64,000 nucleotides of DNA from Flectobacillus rivi (lineage in GTDB: Bacteria; Bacteroidota; Bacteroidia; Cytophagales; Spirosomataceae). Position 1 is the first letter of the stretch. Every line of letters begins with the position of its first letter. The DNA lies in the NCBI RefSeq assembly GCF_030056655.1, contig NZ_JASHIE010000002.1:1-64000 (forward strand), written 5' to 3'. The notes under the pieces are model-generated. The model had not been told where the DNA came from. It searched no databases and saw only the letters and a program-made list of their open reading frames with translations. Made by a program: the position numbers and the translations under genes. This document shows, piece by piece, positions 1-9,763 of the stretch.

Positions 1-165
1 GTACGCCAAGAAACAGATCTATGGATGAGGGATTATAATTTCGTTCGTCCACATGTCTCTTTGGGTGGTATGAGCCCAGTAGATTATAGAATGAAAAAAC
101 AGAACACCCTTCTTGGGCTTCGTTCCGCTACGCTACACTCAGCCCAAGAAGGGTTAAATACATAA
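1..165 (+). CDS. IS3-family transposase (OrfB), C-terminal fragment cut by the window edge
   Basis: Frame 1 is open from the first base to a TAA at 163-165. The translation contains YNFVRPHVSLGGMSPVDY, the conserved end of the rve-type integrase core of IS3-family OrfB proteins (compare the common YNxxRPHxxLGxxTP pattern). The catalytic DDE residues would lie upstream, outside the window. The last 20 or so codons run through a 13-bp hairpin and do not look conserved, so the reading frame probably ends in IS-specific tail sequence. The element would extend leftwards; its right end should lie within about 40 bases after the stop, but I could not identify a terminal inverted repeat with one end missing. 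Confidence 0.75.
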   Translation, partial: VRQETDLWMRDYNFVRPHVSLGGMSPVDYRMKKQNTLLGLRSATLHSAQEGLNT

Positions 166-187
166 TCAAAACAATCAGATTATGTAT
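107..187 (+). terminator. Double hairpin at the end of the transposase gene
   Basis: Two perfect stems follow each other. The first pairs 107-119 with 141-153 (13 bp, 21-nt loop) and lies inside the last codons of the transposase. The second pairs 158-167 with 178-187 (10 bp, 10-nt loop), overlaps the stop codon and is followed by a T-rich run. The arrangement would stop transcription leaving the insertion sequence. Confidence 0.5.
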
Positions 188-205
188 ATTTTTAAACTGT
201 ACTAA

Positions 206-412
206 AAATGGGAAGCCGACACATGGAAGACTAATAACCACTTTTATGAATTAGAATTTAAGAAAGATAGTAATGACATTCCTAACGTTATGGCATTATT
301 TGATCCAATAGATAATCCTGGGATTTTAGAAAGAATCAATCATAAAAGTGTAAAATTTAAGGAGGAAACAGAACATTTAGTTATTTGGGGAGTTGAGTGC
401 GATCGCCAATAA
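206..412 (+). pseudogene. Decayed C-terminal fragment of an unknown protein
   Basis: An open frame of 68 codons runs from just after a stop at 203-205 to TAA at 410-412 and has no start codon at its head. The translation (WEADTWKTNNHFYELEF... ending HLVIWGVECDRQ) has the mixed composition of real protein but matches no family I recognise. It begins right where the insertion sequence should end, so the simplest reading is the 3' remnant of a gene interrupted or deleted by the element. An internal ATG near 289 could only give about 40 residues. Confidence 0.4.
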
Positions 413-975
413 AGTTCATCCAGTCAGTAGGTACCAAGTGTTATCCATTTCAAACAACCACCTTGAGTATTGTACACAAAAGCAGGACAAAAAGTATGCT
501 CCTATACATTTATTAAACTATATTGTAACGAGCTTTTGTTTAAGACCTATCTTTTGACCGTGATTTTATAACCAGTTTAAACCGTATCGTACTTGACAAA
601 GTACTAAGTCGAGTAAATACCAAGTATTCGTCTTTTAGAAAATCACTTGATGAAGAGGATAATATTTTTCCATAACATGATACAAAAATGATATACACCA
701 TGAGTTTAAGCTCTACAAGTGTATTGTAAAATATCTTGGCTGATTCGGTTCCACAAACCATCAAACCTTAAATAACTTTGACATGTTTGTTGAAGGTCAT
801 CCTGATTTTACTTTAATCAAAAAACAACTCAGTTTTTGACCTTTCCAACAAAAGTACATCTACATGTTTGCAAAACCTCTCCTAAATAGAAAGCTTACAC
901 ATCCTACTCTTTAATTTTTTCTGCTTTTTTAGAAGTATCATATCAATTATTTTCTCTATGAAATTTATTTTTTCA
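413..975. other. Gene-free stretch
   Basis: I see no supported gene here. A 74-codon frame on the minus strand (540-764) has a serine run and no recognisable motif or promoter, and I do not count it as coding. The stretch is probably decayed sequence flanking the insertion element. Confidence 0.4.
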
Positions 976-979
976 AAAA

Positions 980-1023
980 ACAGACAGACTTGTTTGTATA
1001 TATAATTTTTATTCATACCTTTG
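980..1023 (+). promoter_or_regulatory. Promoter and probable TetR operator
   Basis: A Bacteroidota-type promoter is present: TTTG at 993-996, a 19-base spacer, and TACCTTTG at 1016-1023, exactly the TTTG/TAnnTTTG consensus. An 18-bp interrupted palindrome at 980-997, of form ACAnACA-N4-TGTnTGT, overlaps the TTTG element. A palindrome of this size covering the -33 box of a tetR-family gene is the classic position for autorepression. The binding of the encoded protein to it is inference. Confidence 0.65.
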
Positions 1024-1040
1024 ATAAAAAAAAAGACATC

Positions 1041-1565
1041 ATGAGTTCACCAAGAGAAAGAATATTAGAGCGAGCCTCGATTTTATTTCATCATCAAGGT
1101 TATAACAGCACAGGAATTAACCAGATTATCAGTGAGGCAAATGTTGCGAAAGCGAGCTTTTACCAACATTTTAAAACGAAGGACGACCTATGTGTCACCT
1201 TTCTGAATAGAAGACATGAATCCTGGTTTAATGCACTTTCAGAATTCACCTCTAAATCTGAAAATGCTCAAGAAAAAATTTTAGCCTCATTTGACTTTAT
1301 CATGCACATGAATGAAAAGGAGAACTTTCGAGGCTGTAGTTTTCTCAATATCATGTCTGAAATATCAAAAGAACAAGAGAGTATCCTTAGAGTAATTCAA
1401 TCGCACAAAAATGATTTGAGGGTGTTTTTTAGTCAACTCATTGAAGATGAATTGTTAGCGACACATGTTTATCTTCTATTTGAAAGCTCTATCATAGAAA
1501 GCCAATTGTTTGAGTCAAACGAGATTGTTAATAAATCAAAAACAATAGTCAAAAGTATCATCTAA
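1041..1565 (+). CDS. TetR/AcrR-family transcriptional repressor
   Basis: A protein of 174 residues starting at MSSPRERILERA. Residues about 5-55 form the TetR helix-turn-helix (GINQIISEANVAKASFYQHFKTKDDL), and the remainder is the variable ligand-binding domain. An upstream in-frame ATG at 990 lies in front of the -7 promoter element, so the start at 1041 is preferred. The gene sits 17 bases after a consensus promoter whose -33 box is covered by a palindrome, suggesting autoregulation. It is followed after 12 bases by a DUF1348 gene in the same direction, so the pair is probably an operon whose inducer is unknown. Regulators of this subgroup often respond to small electrophiles or drugs, but nothing here identifies the ligand. 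Confidence 0.9.
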   Translation: MSSPRERILERASILFHHQGYNSTGINQIISEANVAKASFYQHFKTKDDLCVTFLNRRHESWFNALSEFTSKSENAQEKILASFDFIMHMNEKENFRGCSFLNIMSEISKEQESILRVIQSHKNDLRVFFSQLIEDELLATHVYLLFESSIIESQLFESNEIVNKSKTIVKSII

Positions 1566-1577
1566 ATAACTAATCAA

Positions 1578-1988
1578 ATGGAACAGAAACATCCACTTCC
1601 TCCTTTTACGTTGGAAACCGCAAAGCAAAAAATTCAAATGGCTGAGGACGCTTGGAACTCACAAAATCCAGAAAAAGTATCTTTGGCGTATACTATCGAC
1701 AGTGAATGGCGAAATCGAAGCACATTTGTCAATGGTAGAGAAGAAATTGTAAATTTCTTGGCTGATAAATGGAAGCGAGAATTAAATTACAAGCTCAAAA
1801 AAGAGTATTGGGCGCATGCAGAAAATAGAATCGCAGTTAGATTTGAGTATGAGTATCAAACCAAAGAAGGAAAATGGTTCAGAGCTTATGGAAACGAAAA
1901 CTGGGAGTTTGATGAAAATGGTTTGATGGAAAAAAGATACGCAAGTATCAACGATCTCGAAATAAATGAGTCTGAAAGACATTTGTAA
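1578..1988 (+). CDS. DUF1348 family protein (NTF2/SnoaL-like fold)
   Basis: A 136-residue protein, close to full length for DUF1348. Diagnostic stretches are the PPFTLETAKQKIQMAEDAWN opening, the WRNRSTFVNGR segment, the WFRAYGNENWEFDENGLM block and the closing ASINDLEI. The family adopts a cone-shaped alpha+beta fold shared with small hydrolases and isomerases, but no reaction has been assigned with certainty. It lies 12 bases behind the TetR gene and ends before a terminator-like hairpin, so it is probably the target of that repressor. The role may be turnover of a small toxic compound; this is inference from context only. Confidence 0.85.
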   Translation: MEQKHPLPPFTLETAKQKIQMAEDAWNSQNPEKVSLAYTIDSEWRNRSTFVNGREEIVNFLADKWKRELNYKLKKEYWAHAENRIAVRFEYEYQTKEGKWFRAYGNENWEFDENGLMEKRYASINDLEINESERHL

Positions 1989-2007
1989 AACGCCATCTGG
2001 GAATTGT

Positions 2008-2058
2008 CGAAGCTCAAATCCTCGCTTAATTAATAGGTCAAGTTTTGAGCTTCGTTTT
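2008..2058 (+). terminator. Terminator-like hairpin after the DUF1348 gene
   Basis: Bases 2008-2018 pair perfectly with 2044-2054 (11 bp) across a 25-nt loop, followed by TTTT. It lies 20 bases after the DUF1348 stop codon. Confidence 0.5.
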
Positions 2059-2204
2059 GCCTAGGTGACAAGTTCTATTATAACAAGACTTTCTGGGTCT
2101 ATTTTTCTGTGTAAATAATTTTGTAAAACCTTATTCATTACTACAATCAAGAGAGAAGAAAGAGTTTTATTGAATATACCCCTCTCTCCAACCTTACAGT
2201 ATCC

Positions 2205-5200
2205 CTATTTCAAAATCTCCCTCTTCTGCTTTGCATATTCAGATGGTGAAACATGGTAGGTTTGCTGAAACATTTTTCGGAAATACTTCATATCCTCTAT
2301 TCCTACCAGCATAGCGACTTCTGTCACACGGAGATTTCCATGACTTAGCAATTGAGCAGCCCTTTTGAGGCGAATGTCTCTAATAAATTCTACTAATGAT
2401 TGCCCTGTAATAGACTTGATTTGACGATAGATTGCCGACTGGCTCATTCCCATATCTCTCACAAGAGTTTGCACTGTAAATTCTTGGTTAGTCAGATTCG
2501 CCTCCACAATAGTCATTGCTTTTTCAAGCAGTGCTTTTGTTTCGTCTGGAATATCTGGCAAACTTGGTTCTAGCAAAATCTGTTTCTGGTAATAGCTACG
2601 CAATTGTGAGCGGTTTTGAATAATAGAAGCTATCTTGGCATTCAGTACCAAGGGATTAAACGGCTTTGCCATATATTCATCTGCTCCCATTTCTAAACCT
2701 TCTACTTCATGCGTGACTGCTGCACGCGCCGTAAGCAAAAACACAGGAATATGAGAGGTTTTGGGATTTTGTTTGATTTTTTGACACAGCTCCAACCCAT
2801 CGCTATTCGGCATCATGATGTCACTAATAATCAAATCGGGTTGCCATTCTAAGGCTTTCTCCCAACCATCTAGTCCATCTACTGCGGTATCGACCTCATA
2901 ATTTACCTCACAAATCTGTTTTAAATATGCCCTCAAATCATCTTGATCCTCTACAATTAATATTTTGGCAGAGAATTTTTCTGTAACAACTACGGCTGGT
3001 ATCTCCACCGTTTCTGATGATTCGGCTAGTTCGGAGGTATCTTCTAGTATTTTGACTTTAGCATTTTCAGGAAGATGTTTTTTACCAAATGGAAGTTTTA
3101 CTGTAAATATCGTTCCTTTCCCAATAGTACTTTCTACCTCTATGCTTCCTTTATGGGCTTCAACCAACTGTTTTACCAGTGACAAACCAATACCTGTTCC
3201 TCTAATTTTGAGTGTTTCGGTATGTGACGCTTGATAATAAGGGTCAAAAATTTTATCCAATTCATCAGCTGACATTCCTACCCCAAAATCTTGAATAGAA
3301 ATTTGGAGAAAGTTCTTACTTGGTCTGCCTGCTTCAAACACTGCCTCCTCGGAAGAACTACCGACAATTTCTGTTTTCAATGATATTTTACCTCCCGATG
3401 GCGTATATTTAAAAGCATTGGATAGCAAATTGGTCAAAATAATTTCCAATTTACTACTATCAAAAAACAGTTCTACCGTAGTTTGTGGCAAACTCATGGT
3501 ATAATCTATTACAGACTCTTGAGCTTTGAGTTTGAAAATCAAAAACACCTCTTCTATCATCGGAATGATATTTCCGAAGGTTGCTAGTATTTTCATATTG
3601 CCCGTTTCGGCTTTTCGAAAATCGAGCAATTGATTAACCAAGTCCAGTAATTTTCTGGTTTGTTGTAAAATCAGCATGATTTTGTCCTTCTTCTCATGTT
3701 CGGAAGAAGCCAGCTCTTCGATTGGTCCCAAAATCAAGGTGAGAGGCGTTCGCAGTTCATGCGAAACATTGGTGAAAAAACGAAGTTTGAGATCGGTCAA
3801 AGTCTTTTCTTGGTCAGCTTTGTACTTTTCCATCAAGACATCATTTTTCAATGCCTGCTTGGCTAGAGTAGCTTTTTGGTATTCTTTGAAAGCAAAAAAT
3901 AAAACCAAAGCATATATCAAAAATGCCCACCAAGTTTTGTACCAAGGCGGTAACACCCGAATTTTGATTTCGGCAGGTTTGGCCGACCACGCCCCTTCCC
4001 CATCGCTTGCTTTGACCAAGAACGTATATTCACCAGAGTCTAAGTTTGAAAAGTTTGCAATGCGTTGGTTGTAGTTTGTATAAATCCAATCGTCATTTGA
4101 ACCTACTAGCTTATAGGCATACTGATTCTTTTTTGGGTTTTTGTAATTAATGCCGACAAACTCAATGGAAAAATAGTTTTCATTTGGCTCAATGGTTAAC
4201 TCCTCCGTTTCGTCTAAAGGTTTGGATAGAATCAATCTTCCTTCGAAGGCTTCTCCAATACGAACCTCTTTGTTGTAGATTCTAAGTGTAGTCAGATGAA
4301 TTTCGGGCTTTTGGTCGCTTGGTCTAATCTGTTCTGGTTTGAAATAGGTTACACCTTTTATTCCTCCAAAATAAAAATAACCCGATGGGTCCTTACACAC
4401 TGCTCCTATTTTGAATGAATTACTTTGCAAACCATCTCCGACATCGTAATGTATTATGCTTTTATGTTGAGTGTTGAGTCTTACCAGCCCATCGCCTCCC
4501 AGCCAAAGAAAACCCTGTTGGTCAAAAATTAAAGACTCAATATTTGAATAACCTATATTCCAACGTTCGACCTGACCTTGTGGAGATATTTTATTTAACC
4601 CCGCACCGATGGTACCAACCCATAAATTACCGCTGTTATCTTTTACCAAAGGCCAAGCATAATTACCACTCAAACTATTGGGGTTATTTTTTTCATATTG
4701 ATAATTTTTAATTACCCTTATACCTGTGGCTGACACTTGAAGTTTTAACACGCCTTTATCTCTCGAGCTCACCCAAAGTTGATCGGTTGTTGGTTCATAT
4801 AGCAGATAGGTACATTGTCTTGCTGGAAAATTATTAGTTTCTAGCGAATATTGCTGTAGTAATTTTCCTTCTTTATCAAACCTCAACAGTCCCTTTTCAA
4901 AGGTTGCCATCCAGATTGTACCAAATCTATCTTCTTGAATTTTTTCGATACTGGTGCCAAATAATGAAAGGTTTGGATTTACTTCGGTAATCGCTTTTCG
5001 GGTGTTTCCTTTGATTAAAAGAAGACCATTGTATCGAGTACCAACCCATAGTGTACCATCTTGTTGTTGATAAAAAGCTGAAACATCTACGCCTGAACCA
5101 TCCCCATTGATAGGAATGTGGGCAAAATTCTGAAATGAATGATTTTGAAGATGATATTTAGAAAACCCGTTTCTAGTACCAATCCACAAGTGCTGCTTGT

Positions 5201-6362
5201 CATTATCGGGCAAAAGACAATTGATGTAATTACTTGGTAAAGTTGTGGCAGAGCCAAACTGGCGTTGAATTACATAAAAAGGTTTTCTTTTGAGATCAAC
5301 TTTATTGAGTCCTCCCGAAGAAGCAGCCAACCATAAATTATGGTATTTGTCTTCTAAGATCTGATGTACTCTTCCTGAATTGATACTATATGAGTCGCCA
5401 TCTGTAGGGAAAAACCGTTGCATAGAATTTCTCCATGTATTCAAATAACTAGGCTCAGTGCTTGCGGGAATATTTGACCAATAGTACAAACCATGATTTG
5501 TTCCAATCCATAGATGATGGAAAGAATCAACATACACACTCCCTATTTCAGAAAAACCATTAATTAGGACAGAAGTCTTTACACGATTGCGCTTGGATAA
5601 TTTATCAACCAAAAACAACTCAAATTGAGTACCAATCCACAGATTGTCGAAAGCATCTACCCAAAGTGCCGAAATCTTATGATTGGTAAAAAAGGTCGGA
5701 ATGGGCATTGATTGATTAGCTCCCAAATGCCATAAGCCATGTGTAATTGTACCAAACCAAATAGAGCCATCCTTTTCACGAACCATTGAAGATACGCCGT
5801 ATTGCGTAGTCCCATGCATAACGATTTGGCGAATGGAAACCAATAATTCATTTTTGAATTCTAGTACAAACAAGCCCATCGAACGCGTACCTACCCAAAC
5901 TCTTCCATGAGAGTCACTCGAGATAGATAAAACGTTACTTACTCGAAGCTTTTCAAGTGCTTTTTCATCGACTCCGTTACCTACCCGTTCGGTAATATTG
6001 AGGAAGTTATCATGAAATTTATCAAAAAAACTCAAGCCAGCACTACCAGATGCCACCCAGAGACGTTTGCTGGCATCGAGGTGCATTGCCACTACTCTAT
6101 TACTTGGCAAACCATTGTGAGGATTTACAGGAAGGTCGTAGTTTTTGAGTGTATAGCCATCATATTTGGATACCCCATTGTTGGTGCCAATCCAAATATA
6201 ACCCGTACTGTCCGACACAATACAATTGGCATCACTATGTGGTAGTCCATCGTTAACGGTGATATGTTCGAAGCGGTATTTATCCGTATTCTCTTGTGAT
6301 TTACTTGGGAATACCTCACAAAACAATAGTAGGGTAAATAACAATTGTATAATTTTTTTCAT
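2205..6362 (-). CDS. Hybrid two-component system sensor/regulator (HTCS) of the PUL
   Basis: A single 1385-residue chain combining sensor and regulator. In order: signal peptide (1-22); two seven-bladed propellers of Reg_prop repeats (about 30-680, recurrent LWIGT/IWIGT and GL motifs); Y_Y_Y domain (about 720-803); one membrane helix (about 811-825); histidine kinase with H868 in NVSHELRTP, N982, and ATP-binding DFGVGM (1025-1030) and RGTGIGLSLV; receiver domain (about 1132-1250) with acidic EDQDD, phospho-acceptor D1181 in SDIMMP and K1233; AraC-type HTH (about 1285-1383). Family knowledge: the periplasmic domain senses an oligosaccharide from the target glycan and activates the adjacent PUL. 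The gene is divergent from the first susC gene, separated by 332 bases. All phosphotransfer residues are present, so it should be functional. Confidence 0.97.
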   Translation of the reverse strand: MKKIIQLLFTLLLFCEVFPSKSQENTDKYRFEHITVNDGLPHSDANCIVSDSTGYIWIGTNNGVSKYDGYTLKNYDLPVNPHNGLPSNRVVAMHLDASKRLWVASGSAGLSFFDKFHDNFLNITERVGNGVDEKALEKLRVSNVLSISSDSHGRVWVGTRSMGLFVLEFKNELLVSIRQIVMHGTTQYGVSSMVREKDGSIWFGTITHGLWHLGANQSMPIPTFFTNHKISALWVDAFDNLWIGTQFELFLVDKLSKRNRVKTSVLINGFSEIGSVYVDSFHHLWIGTNHGLYYWSNIPASTEPSYLNTWRNSMQRFFPTDGDSYSINSGRVHQILEDKYHNLWLAASSGGLNKVDLKRKPFYVIQRQFGSATTLPSNYINCLLPDNDKQHLWIGTRNGFSKYHLQNHSFQNFAHIPINGDGSGVDVSAFYQQQDGTLWVGTRYNGLLLIKGNTRKAITEVNPNLSLFGTSIEKIQEDRFGTIWMATFEKGLLRFDKEGKLLQQYSLETNNFPARQCTYLLYEPTTDQLWVSSRDKGVLKLQVSATGIRVIKNYQYEKNNPNSLSGNYAWPLVKDNSGNLWVGTIGAGLNKISPQGQVERWNIGYSNIESLIFDQQGFLWLGGDGLVRLNTQHKSIIHYDVGDGLQSNSFKIGAVCKDPSGYFYFGGIKGVTYFKPEQIRPSDQKPEIHLTTLRIYNKEVRIGEAFEGRLILSKPLDETEELTIEPNENYFSIEFVGINYKNPKKNQYAYKLVGSNDDWIYTNYNQRIANFSNLDSGEYTFLVKASDGEGAWSAKPAEIKIRVLPPWYKTWWAFLIYALVLFFAFKEYQKATLAKQALKNDVLMEKYKADQEKTLTDLKLRFFTNVSHELRTPLTLILGPIEELASSEHEKKDKIMLILQQTRKLLDLVNQLLDFRKAETGNMKILATFGNIIPMIEEVFLIFKLKAQESVIDYTMSLPQTTVELFFDSSKLEIILTNLLSNAFKYTPSGGKISLKTEIVGSSSEEAVFEAGRPSKNFLQISIQDFGVGMSADELDKIFDPYYQASHTETLKIRGTGIGLSLVKQLVEAHKGSIEVESTIGKGTIFTVKLPFGKKHLPENAKVKILEDTSELAESSETVEIPAVVVTEKFSAKILIVEDQDDLRAYLKQICEVNYEVDTAVDGLDGWEKALEWQPDLIISDIMMPNSDGLELCQKIKQNPKTSHIPVFLLTARAAVTHEVEGLEMGADEYMAKPFNPLVLNAKIASIIQNRSQLRSYYQKQILLEPSLPDIPDETKALLEKAMTIVEANLTNQEFTVQTLVRDMGMSQSAIYRQIKSITGQSLVEFIRDIRLKRAAQLLSHGNLRVTEVAMLVGIEDMKYFRKMFQQTYHVSPSEYAKQKREILK

Positions 6363-6694
6363 GGTTTAAAGCAATCATTAAGGTCATAAGGATGACTAAA
6401 ACCTTTGTTGGCGTTTTTGCCAACTAAGGCTCAATTCATATTGTCAAAAGAATGAAATAAGTAAATACTACTCCTTCACTTATATTACCGCTCAAAAATA
6501 CCAAAAACCTATTCAAATTATTGTAAAGGCTTAAAGTGCCCCTGTTTTTAAACGAATTTCACCCTACTTTAGACCATTTTTTCTCCCCATTTTTGCATTA
6601 TTCAAATATATAATTGTAACAACAGAGAACCCTTGTCTGTTTAGCCAACCTATTTTATACCAAACCTTTTTCCGTTTTATCAAACCCTATAATT
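6363..6694. other. Divergent intergenic region between the HTCS and susC genes
   Basis: This 332-base stretch must hold both promoters and the regulator's binding sites. I see no clean TTTG/TAnnTTTG pair for the susC direction, which fits a promoter that depends on the activator. A TATAATTG box preceded by TTTTTGC around 6592-6618 is the nearest approximation, with poor spacing. No coding potential is evident. Confidence 0.4.
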
Positions 6695-9600
6695 ATGATC
6701 AAACTTTTACGAAAACCTCAATTCTTCAGGTTTCCACCCTCCTCATTTTGGTTGATGGTGCTCTTGAGTGGTTATCCTCTAAGCCATGCCATTCATGCCC
6801 AAAACACCACCGAAAATGTACAAACCTCTAATCCTACTTTACGTACCATTTTGGTAACCGACGACAACGATGAAGTGCTGGCGAATGTCAGCATTAAAAA
6901 CGTTAGAACAGGAATGTTTGCGACCACTTCCAGTAATGGTATTGCCACGATTGATGCGCAACTTGGCGACAAAATTGGTATTTACTGTGTGGGTACTTTT
7001 TTAAAAGAAATTTCAATAAAAGATATTTCTGAAAGAGTTATTTTGAGTAGTCAAAACCCAGCCGTGGCTCGCATTAAGCCTATCCGTGGACTTTTTAACC
7101 AGTCGTTACAAACAGAACTTACCGCTGGTTCGTCGCAGGCGATTTACAACAAAGATATTCAAAAAATGCCTGCTACCTCGATACTCAATACCTTGGTGGG
7201 TAGACTTGCTGGTACGAGTACGTTTCAGTTTTCAGGACAACCAGGAAGCGATGGCATTTCATTTGGACTTCGTGGGCAGGGTCCGCTGGTTATAATAGAT
7301 GGTATTCCTAGACAACTTACCATTTTTGATTTGGAAGAAATCGAATCAATCACCGTACACAAGGATGCGTTATCAAATGCCATGCTTGGCGTACGTGGCA
7401 ATGGCGGCGCTTTGGTAATCAATACTCGTAAAGGCTCGGCATCAAACGCAAAAATGTCGTTTACCGCGCAAACAGCGATTCAACAACCCTTGAAGTTCCC
7501 AAAGGGATTGGACGCCTACAATTATGCCAAATTGTATAACGAAGCTCGTGTAAACGACGGACTTACACCTGTATATACAGAAGCAGCATTGCAGGCTTAT
7601 GCAACCAATTCGGATCCATATAATTACCCCAATGTCAATTGGCGTGATGCTACGCTTGAGCCATCTTCACGCATGGATCGCTACACTTTTAGTGCTACTG
7701 GAGGAAATAATTTTTCGAAATACTTTATTTCGTTTGACCATATCAACCAAACGGGGCTTTTGAAAAAAAATACTACTACCCCGTACAATACCAATAACAA
7801 TTTTAAATCATATACCATACGTTCGAATGTTGATTTACAGCTAAACTCCAAACTTTCGGGCGGTATCTATCTCTTGGGACGTATTCTGAATGGTAATGAT
7901 GCAGGTGCTGGGACAGGCAGTATTTTGAACAGTATTCTCAACACGCCCAACAATGCTTACCCTGTTTATAATCCCAATGGTTCGTATGGCGGCAATCAGC
8001 AGTTTCAAAACAATATTTTGGCACAAACGATTGGGTCGGGTTATCAACAAAACTTCAAAAGAGATATGTTAGCTGACTTTTACTTGAAAAGAACGCTCGA
8101 CGAAATCGCTTCTGGTATGTGGATAAAAGCCGTGGGCTCCTATTATGCTACACTTTCTGAAAACGTAGTTCGTAATAAAAACTTTGCCGTTTTCCAGAGA
8201 AATGTATCCGCTACAGGACAAGAATCTTATCAACAGTTTGGGGTAAATGGCGACCAAAGCAACTATAACTATATGGATTATCAAGGACGTTCTGACTATT
8301 TGGAATTGTCTTTGGGATATGACAAAAACAAAGGAAATCATGGTGTAAATGCCGTATTATTGGCTAATCGTCAAAACTCCGTTTCAGGCTCTGATTTACC
8401 CTATACGATTACAGGTCTGGCAGGTAGAATGGGCTATAATTACAAGCAAAAATATATCCTCGACCTTGCTTTCGGTTTGAACGGCTCAAACAGATACCCA
8501 ACAGGAGGAACAACCAAATATGGATTTTTCCCAGCGGTAGGCTTGGCGTGGAATATTTCGAAAGAAGATTTCCTACAATCACAAGCATGGATTTCTTATT
8601 TGAAATTATATGCTAGTTATGGTAAAAATGGTAATGACAACCCTGGTTATTTTAGCTATATCCAACGTTATTTTGACAATAGTGGTGCTGTTTTCGGTAC
8701 AGGTGCAGGTGGCAATACAGGTGTTACAGAAGAGCCTTTGGCGAATCCTAATATCACTTTCGAAAAATCTAATAAACTCAATATTGGACTTACAGGAGGC
8801 TTATTTGATAACTCATTAGGCTTTACGGTGGAGTATTACAATATGCAATATTATGATTTGTTGATTCAACGTGGTCGCAATTCTAGCATATTGGGAAATA
8901 TTTATCCGACTGAAAATATTGGCAAGAATCAATATACTGGAATAGACTTACAGTTGAATTGGCAAAAAAGTACCTCGATTGGAGATTTTTATGCCACTGC
9001 GAATGCAGGCTTCCAAAATTCAAAAGTGATTTATATCGATGAAGTGACTCAGCCATATTCTTGGATGTATCGTACTGGAGAAAGAGTTGGACAGCTTTTC
9101 GGATATATTTCAGACGGTTTTTATCAAACCACTGCCGAATTACAATCACGTGCTACAACTGTCGGTTATCAACCACAATTGGGTGACCTCAAATACAAAG
9201 ATTTGAACAATGATGGCGTAATCAACCAGCTTGATGTGGCTCCAATCGGACCGCAGAGCCCATACATTACCTTCGGGTCAACGTTAGGGTATTCGAGAAA
9301 AGGCTTTGACTTCTCTGTGTTGGTGCAGGGCGTGGCTAACCGAGTAATTTTAGCTAATGCCAATTCGATGTTGGCTTTCCAGAATGGTGGTTTCGGACAG
9401 GCGTTCGAGCAACATCTTGACCGCTGGACGCCTACTAATCCAAACGCTTCGTATCCTCGTGTATGGTTAGGCACCAATACCAACAACCAATTAGTCTCTA
9501 CTTTTTGGGCACGCTCAGGAGATTATGTCCGCTTGAAAAATATCGAATTGGGATATACGCTTCCTAGTAAGCTATGTAAAAATATCAAAGTTCAGGGAAT

Positions 9601-9727
9601 TCGTGTTTTTGCAAATGCTACCAACCTTATGACGTTTAATGCCGATAAATACCTCGATCCAGAAGGCTTTTCGAGCAACTATCCTATACAGCGAGTATTC
9701 AATTTTGGTGTTAATCTCAAATTGTAA
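6695..9727 (+). CDS. SusC/RagA-family TonB-dependent outer-membrane transporter (first copy)
   Basis: A 1010-residue transporter with a signal peptide ending near HAQ (about residue 36). It has a short N-terminal region (about 45-115) standing in for the usual carboxypeptidase-like domain, a plug (about 140-250, LRGQGPLVIIDGIPRQL, then VHKDALSNAMLGVRGNGG) and a C-terminal 22-stranded barrel ending in an aromatic/aliphatic strand (FNFGVNLKL). Family knowledge: it pairs with SusD to import oligosaccharides using TonB energy. It lacks the canonical DEVVVxGYG segment that marks the TonB-box region in most SusC proteins, including the second copy here. The next gene (37 bases on) is its SusD partner. 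Confidence 0.96.
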   Translation: MIKLLRKPQFFRFPPSSFWLMVLLSGYPLSHAIHAQNTTENVQTSNPTLRTILVTDDNDEVLANVSIKNVRTGMFATTSSNGIATIDAQLGDKIGIYCVGTFLKEISIKDISERVILSSQNPAVARIKPIRGLFNQSLQTELTAGSSQAIYNKDIQKMPATSILNTLVGRLAGTSTFQFSGQPGSDGISFGLRGQGPLVIIDGIPRQLTIFDLEEIESITVHKDALSNAMLGVRGNGGALVINTRKGSASNAKMSFTAQTAIQQPLKFPKGLDAYNYAKLYNEARVNDGLTPVYTEAALQAYATNSDPYNYPNVNWRDATLEPSSRMDRYTFSATGGNNFSKYFISFDHINQTGLLKKNTTTPYNTNNNFKSYTIRSNVDLQLNSKLSGGIYLLGRILNGNDAGAGTGSILNSILNTPNNAYPVYNPNGSYGGNQQFQNNILAQTIGSGYQQNFKRDMLADFYLKRTLDEIASGMWIKAVGSYYATLSENVVRNKNFAVFQRNVSATGQESYQQFGVNGDQSNYNYMDYQGRSDYLELSLGYDKNKGNHGVNAVLLANRQNSVSGSDLPYTITGLAGRMGYNYKQKYILDLAFGLNGSNRYPTGGTTKYGFFPAVGLAWNISKEDFLQSQAWISYLKLYASYGKNGNDNPGYFSYIQRYFDNSGAVFGTGAGGNTGVTEEPLANPNITFEKSNKLNIGLTGGLFDNSLGFTVEYYNMQYYDLLIQRGRNSSILGNIYPTENIGKNQYTGIDLQLNWQKSTSIGDFYATANAGFQNSKVIYIDEVTQPYSWMYRTGERVGQLFGYISDGFYQTTAELQSRATTVGYQPQLGDLKYKDLNNDGVINQLDVAPIGPQSPYITFGSTLGYSRKGFDFSVLVQGVANRVILANANSMLAFQNGGFGQAFEQHLDRWTPTNPNASYPRVWLGTNTNNQLVSTFWARSGDYVRLKNIELGYTLPSKLCKNIKVQGIRVFANATNLMTFNADKYLDPEGFSSNYPIQRVFNFGVNLKL

Positions 9728-9763
9728 AATTGGCTTTTATCAAGCATAAAATTTTCAGAAGAA

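Noticed and set aside
540..764. 74-codon minus-strand frame near the insertion sequence end
   Set aside because: There is no recognisable motif and no consensus promoter at a proper distance, and it lies in a region of apparent decay.
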